Positions 63,015 to 64,000 of a stretch of 64,000 nucleotides of DNA are shown here, piece by piece (position 1 is the stretch's first letter; every line of letters begins with the position of its first letter). The translations under genes and the position numbers were made by a program. This DNA is from Paenibacillus lutimineralis (GTDB lineage Bacteria > Bacillota > Bacilli > Paenibacillales > Paenibacillaceae). The stretch spans positions 4,315,501-4,379,500 of the forward strand of contig NZ_CP034346.1 in the NCBI RefSeq assembly GCF_003991425.1. The letters run 5' to 3'. A model generated the notes under the pieces. It had not been told where the DNA came from, made no database searches, and saw only the letters and a list, made by a program, of their open reading frames with translations.

Positions 63015-63201
63015 TCTAACGAAACTGTGACAAGTTATTAGCCCGAAAATGCGGCCCTTTTTACTCTAACGAAACTCCATATCGTTATTTAGGCGAAACA
63101 AGGGTCTAACTCTGTAAATTTTGCTAAATAACGATATCCTGTTTCGTTAGATTTTTTTATAGTCCATTTTGCCTCGAATAACGATTGTCAGTTTCGTTAG
63201 A
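63015..63201. repeat. Nested CTAACGAAACT palindromes
   Basis: An inner palindrome (63065-63151: TCTAACGAAACTCCATATCG with TTATTTAG...CTAAATAA and CGATATCCTGTTTCGTTAGA) sits between two half-repeats. The outer left half is 63015-63050 and the outer right half 63165-63201, and these pair with each other (TCTAACGAAACTG with CAGTTTCGTTAGA). The same unit occurs at 49138. The 62913-63283 gap otherwise holds no gene. Confidence 0.75.
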
Positions 63202-63215
63202 AGCGGAAATAAGCA

Positions 63216-63254
63216 AAAACACGAGATTCCGTATAAGGAACCTCGTGTTTTTTT
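63216..63254. terminator. Terminator between bcp and pfkA
   Basis: AAAACACGAG...CTCGTGTTTTTTT, usable in both directions; it lies at the 3' end of pfkA. Confidence 0.8.
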
Positions 63255-63283
63255 ACTTAAGTAGCTTATAAGCTCTGTACCTC

Positions 63284-64000
63284 TTATTGAGACAAGCGGG
63301 AAGCCAATTCATACATTTTCATATCAAACGGCTTCTTGGTCGCTACAACTTTCTCGATGTCAGTCAGTACCATCTCGCCGCCGATCATGCCGCAGGCCTT
63401 GTTCGATTCGCCAGCAATCAGGCTGCGTACAGCGAAATCACCGAGTCTGCTCGCCAGGTTGCGGTCGAATGGCGTCGGGCATCCGCCACGTTGAATATGT
63501 CCAAGTACTGTTGCACGTGGCTCCAAGGATGGCTGACGTTTCTTGATCGCTTCAACCACTTCTTCGCCTTTGCCCACTCCTTCAGCAACGATAACGATAC
63601 TATGTCTCTTGCCGTTGTCAAAGTTCTGTCTCATACGGTCAGCCACTTCGTTCAAGTCGAACGGTACTTCAGGAACGAGAATCGTCTCAGCGCCAGAAGC
63701 CAGACCAGAATAGAGAGCGATGTCGCCAGAATGACGACCCATAACTTCAACTACCGAAGCACGTTCATGGGAAGACATCGTGTCACGCAGTTTGTTGACA
63801 GCATCAACGACAATCCCTACCGCAGTATCAAAGCCGATGGTATAGTCGGTGAACGAAATATCATTATCGATCGTCCCTGGCAAGCCCATCGTCTTAATGC
63901 CCAGCTTGCTCAGCTTCTCAGCACCTTGATAGGAGCCGTCGCCGCCGATAACGACCAGGCCGTCGATTCCGCGATCGCGTAAAATTTGCGCACCCTTCTG
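63284..64000 (-). CDS. pfkA: ATP-dependent 6-phosphofructokinase (5' end beyond the window)
   Basis: Commits fructose-6-phosphate to glycolysis. The frame runs off the window at 64000; 238 of about 319 residues are present. Visible parts: GLVVIGGDGSYQGAEKL (ATP site), PGTIDNDISFTDYTIGFDTA (20; catalytic Asp region), MGRHSGDIALYSGLA, VAEGVGKG, and VLGHIQRGGCPTPFDRNLAS (20). The first about 80 residues are missing. In Bacillus it precedes pyk; the stop at 63284 is followed by a terminator, so no pyk is downstream here. Confidence 0.93.
   Translation of the reverse strand, partial: QKGAQILRDRGIDGLVVIGGDGSYQGAEKLSKLGIKTMGLPGTIDNDISFTDYTIGFDTAVGIVVDAVNKLRDTMSSHERASVVEVMGRHSGDIALYSGLASGAETILVPEVPFDLNEVADRMRQNFDNGKRHSIVIVAEGVGKGEEVVEAIKKRQPSLEPRATVLGHIQRGGCPTPFDRNLASRLGDFAVRSLIAGESNKACGMIGGEMVLTDIEKVVATKKPFDMKMYELASRLSQ

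Overview
The window looks like a chromosomal segment of a Gram-positive, spore-forming Bacillales bacterium, most likely Paenibacillus or a close relative. The support is AGGAGG-type ribosome sites with many TTG/GTG starts, homologues of B. subtilis YtsJ, Xpt, YkvI, RelQ/YjbM, Fer, GltC, Tpx, YugP, YitT and CshA, two small YjcZ-like tail-hydrophobic genes with sigma-K-like promoters, a stalk-domain (copper amine oxidase N-like) protein and a Firmicutes-type 6S RNA. This is inference from families; no search was run.

Layout. 1-1.9 kb: a tRNA-Leu(CAG) gene and a malic enzyme. 1.9-6.3 kb: a two-component system (response regulator and kinase, TAGATG junction) followed by a lipoprotein beta-propeller gene and a stalk-domain gene that is out of frame by one base in an A8 run. 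6.4-9.0 kb: an MFS exporter divergent from a TetR regulator with three copies of an operator-like palindrome, then a RidA-family gene. 9.1-27.7 kb: sixteen tightly packed minus-strand genes forming what appears to be an unusual natural-product cluster. 28.4 kb: a second, identical tRNA-Leu with its own promoter and terminator. 28.7-64 kb: mostly core genes: xpt, ykvI-like, a glycosyltransferase, two rRNA m5C methyltransferase paralogues, RsuA-type pseudouridine synthase, pyrD-relQ-DUF309, L,D-transpeptidase, ferredoxin, DNA polymerase IV, citramalate synthase, a double-HTH MerR regulator facing an alpha/beta hydrolase, a ResA-like thioredoxin, Amt, a YugP metalloprotease, a GltC-like regulator, rhomboid, tpx, 6S RNA, CshA-like helicase, YitT, MATE exporter, bcp, and pfkA cut by the window edge.

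The cluster is the most interesting part. In transcription order it encodes a serine hydroxymethyltransferase-like PLP enzyme, a stand-alone adenylation protein with only the C-terminal half of a condensation domain, a carrier protein, a PHP phosphoesterase, a radical SAM/SPASM enzyme, an aminoglycoside-phosphotransferase-like kinase, an adenosine-deaminase-like enzyme, a DegT/DnrJ/EryC1 aminotransferase, a B12-binding radical SAM enzyme, an HPr-kinase-like protein, a minimal nucleotidyltransferase, a three-gene ABC-2 exporter, a second radical SAM/SPASM enzyme, and a Cys-His-Asp protein resembling the butirosin BtrH N-domain fused to fibronectin III and discoidin domains. I know of no characterised pathway with this combination. 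A carrier-bound aminoacyl group joined to an amino-sugar, aminocyclitol or nucleoside core is a reasonable hypothesis; the product is unknown.

Two interspersed repeat families also stand out: a MITE-like element of about 170-355 bp with inverted ends beginning TTCAAAAAG (five copies plus fragments), and a long palindrome built on CTAACGAAACT...ATCGTTATT, one copy of which is nested inside another upstream of pfkA.
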